From positions 23,025,501 through 23,089,500 of the forward strand of contig NC_079878.1 of assembly GCF_029227915.1 (NCBI RefSeq): a stretch of 64,000 nt of DNA, written 5' to 3'. The notes under the pieces are model-generated. The model ran no database searches. It was not told the DNA's origin and was given only the letters and a program-made list of their open reading frames with translations. Every line of letters begins with the position of its first letter. Within the stretch, counting starts at the first letter, position 1. Source of the stretch: Hydractinia symbiolongicarpus. Its lineage: Eukaryota; Cnidaria; Hydrozoa; Anthoathecata; Hydractiniidae. The translations under genes and the position numbers were made by a program. This document shows positions 61,973-64,000 of the stretch, piece after piece.

Positions 61973-63054
61973 TTGGAGTTTTATTAGGAGAACGCGAGCA
62001 ATCTACTCACTGAGAAAGGTGTGTTGTTTAGATTATTTAGTAGGGAAATGAATTTGGGTGTACAACGATTTTTTAGCCGTTTCTTTCTGAACTAAATTTT
62101 TCCTTAAATATTAAGTTTCTTGTTGTGCCTTGCGCCGGAAAAATATTTTCTCTAAGCACTTATTTTTGCAAGAATATACTCTGAAAAATGGGTCAGAAGT
62201 TTAGAATATCCTAAGAATATGTCTAAGCTTGATAGTTTGTTTTAAGTATGAACATTTATATGACGCACAAAATTGATTAGAAGTTTACATTTTTTATTGT
62301 ATATCAAACGAACTTTTTGTGTCCAAGCAATAGGCCGTTACATGTAGTAGAAATTGCCATTAGCTAGCTATAGCAACTTATAGCAAGCTTTATTTCATTA
62401 AGGCATTATATATTTTCAGGACATAATCATCCTAAGAATATATTAAGAATAATGAGGAAAACATTTGTCATGAAAGTTAAGAACATCGAGGCTGAAACTA
62501 AAACATACTATTCTTATAAAAACAGCGTATATATCCTAGAGAAGTAATTTTCCCGTTGTTACTGTTTTTAACAGTACAGACTGTAATACAGTCTTGATGT
62601 CGTTATAAAAAACCTAAAACTGAAACTTAAATCAATGTTTACATCTGTTACGTTACGATCGTTTGAAATATATTCGATTCTTAAATTTGAAAACACTGCA
62701 TTGTTATCTTCTTTGATCTTATGCATGATTTTCTTGATTATAAGTTTGGGTCTGTAAGGGAAACTGTTCTTTTAATATTTTGGATTGAAATATTTCGGTA
62801 GATATACAATTATATCAACTGATTCAAGTTTTTATATTTCTCTTTTACGTGTTTTTAATAATAATTTCTTATATTTTGAGTATCACTTTGAAAGGTTTAC
62901 CGTATGCAATAGACTGAATAGCTGATTTTGTGTAACTTAATGAAAAATATTAGGTTTTTTTAAACGTTTGGTATCCCTTTTTTCCCTGGTGTACTTCTGG
63001 AATAGCAAAGCAAGTATATAGTTTTAACGTATTTAACTTTTTACGTAACGGTTG

Positions 63055-64000
63055 TTTTTGCGATTTTTTTAATTTCGGCCCATCAAAGTTGATTTGTTTA
63101 CTCTAAGATTGTAGTTTTGACACCTTTTCTGCAAATGGACTTTTTTTTCTAGCAGTGCAAATCATGTCAAGCCCGCCAGCGTTGTTTATAGGATGGGAAA
63201 TCGCTATAGCAACATTAATCATTTCAATTGGCCCGCTGGTTTCAACTTATTACTTTTATTACACCATAATTCATTTATGTTTCATTGTTGTGTTTTTTGA
63301 AACTTTGGATAACAATGGAATGTTTCAGTACATGCAAGCTAAAAGGAGAGAAGCTAGATGGGGAGAGAAACATGTAAGCAAGAAAAGACCGGTTTACGAT
63401 AAGAAGAAATCATCATTCAAAAACAGAGTTCGAAAGATGTCATTGAGATCAAGCAAAAAAGAAGACCAGGGTTTTATAATAAATGAAACTGCAGTTTGAA
63501 GTCAATAGTGTGATGTTGTGTTTTAAATTTATGGACTGTCTGATCCTAATCTTTTATCTTATATATCTATATATATATATATACATCTATATTTATATAC
63601 TATATATATGTACATATATCTTTTTGTCTGAAAAGAAAAAACAACAACTTTTCTTTAGTCAGACGCTTTTTTTCCTTTTTAGAAAATTTTATAACATAAC
63701 AAAAGTACAATCAACTCCACTCATTCACAGATACACTAAATGACAAGCTCTGTGTAAAGTTCCATGGGTAAATGTATTTCTTTTTAGCACCGATACGGTT
63801 AGTGCATTGCATTGTTCATGTCTTCCTAACGGTGGAAGCAGAAGCCATACACTTAAAAAATATCTTACGACAGAACGACTGGTTGTCTTGTAGTTGATCA
63901 ATCGACTCTAGTGCGAAAGGTTTATTCAACATATGTATCCAACATAAAGGCACAAACGAAAACATCTGTTCTTGAGGCTAGTTCTACACCACAAATTTTG
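63055..64000 (+). repeat. direct duplication, copy 2 (runs off the window)
   Basis: Second copy of 59317-60262, 3,738 bp downstream. The left breakpoint falls in TTTTTGCGA shared by both; upstream sequences are unrelated. The right end is beyond the window. Confidence 0.95.
63164..63499 (+). CDS. unrecognised small membrane protein, paralogue 4
   Basis: Near-identical to paralogue 3 (111 codons from ATG 63164) with one replacement, Asn for Thr, in the KSSFK(T/N)RV segment. It is preceded by a T-run and CTAG acceptor (exon from 63153) in place of GTAG. It carries the same hydrophobic hairpin with SIGPL, FETLDNNG and basic RPVYD tail. Because the DNA upstream of 63055 is unlike that upstream of paralogue 3, the two last exons could be joined to different 5' exons. 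The frame is intact; function is unknown. Confidence 0.7.
   Translation: MSSPPALFIGWEIAIATLIISIGPLVSTYYFYYTIIHLCFIVVFFETLDNNGMFQYMQAKRREARWGEKHVSKKRPVYDKKKSSFKNRVRKMSLRSSKKEDQGFIINETAV

Overview
The window is AT-rich animal nuclear DNA with short to medium introns, GT-AG splice sites, tRNA-derived SINEs, microsatellites and many palindromic MITE-like repeats. The gene content (a diploblast-like Otx, one STRIP gene standing for vertebrate STRIP1/STRIP2, and HAUS2) together with base composition and repeat style suggests a cnidarian, most likely a medusozoan/hydrozoan. That placement is an inference. No prokaryotic operon, CRISPR array, rRNA or intact viral gene is visible.

Layout. 1.56-4.52 kb, minus strand: a complete three-exon Otx homeobox gene (274 codons). 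4.5-24.8 kb: about 20 kb with no convincing gene, holding several small hairpin MITEs, short tandem repeats and possible Otx-type (TAATCC) sites. 24.8-35.0 kb, minus strand: a complete 23-exon STRIP (FAM40 / STRIPAK scaffold) gene that joins in frame to 801 codons and uses one GC-AG intron. 36.9-40.5 kb, plus strand, head-to-head with STRIP: a complete six-exon HAUS2 (augmin subunit) gene of 202 codons. A 714-bp DNA transposon with 10-bp TIRs and an ATAT target duplication lies between the two genes. 40.5-44.5 kb: intergenic, with two tRNA-derived SINEs.

44.5-64 kb is the unusual part. It holds four same-strand copies of an exon for an unrecognised small membrane protein. The copies share a hydrophobic hairpin with an S-I/L-G-P-L core, and three have a long basic tail. 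Two copies lie in direct repeats of at least 946 bp that are almost identical and 3,738 bp apart; the second repeat runs off the window. Between the first and second paralogue sits a large, young, composite repeat: two tandem 1.64-kb units, then about 2.37-kb inverted arms (48.28-50.65 and 52.97-55.33 kb) enclosing one and a half inverted copies of the same 1.64-kb unit.

Functionally, Otx is a transcription factor, STRIP is a scaffold of the PP2A/GCKIII-kinase STRIPAK complex, and HAUS2 belongs to the microtubule-branching augmin complex. No pathway link is needed to explain their proximity, although STRIP and HAUS2 are divergently arranged and could share promoter sequence. The paralogous membrane-protein cluster is the best candidate for something undescribed.
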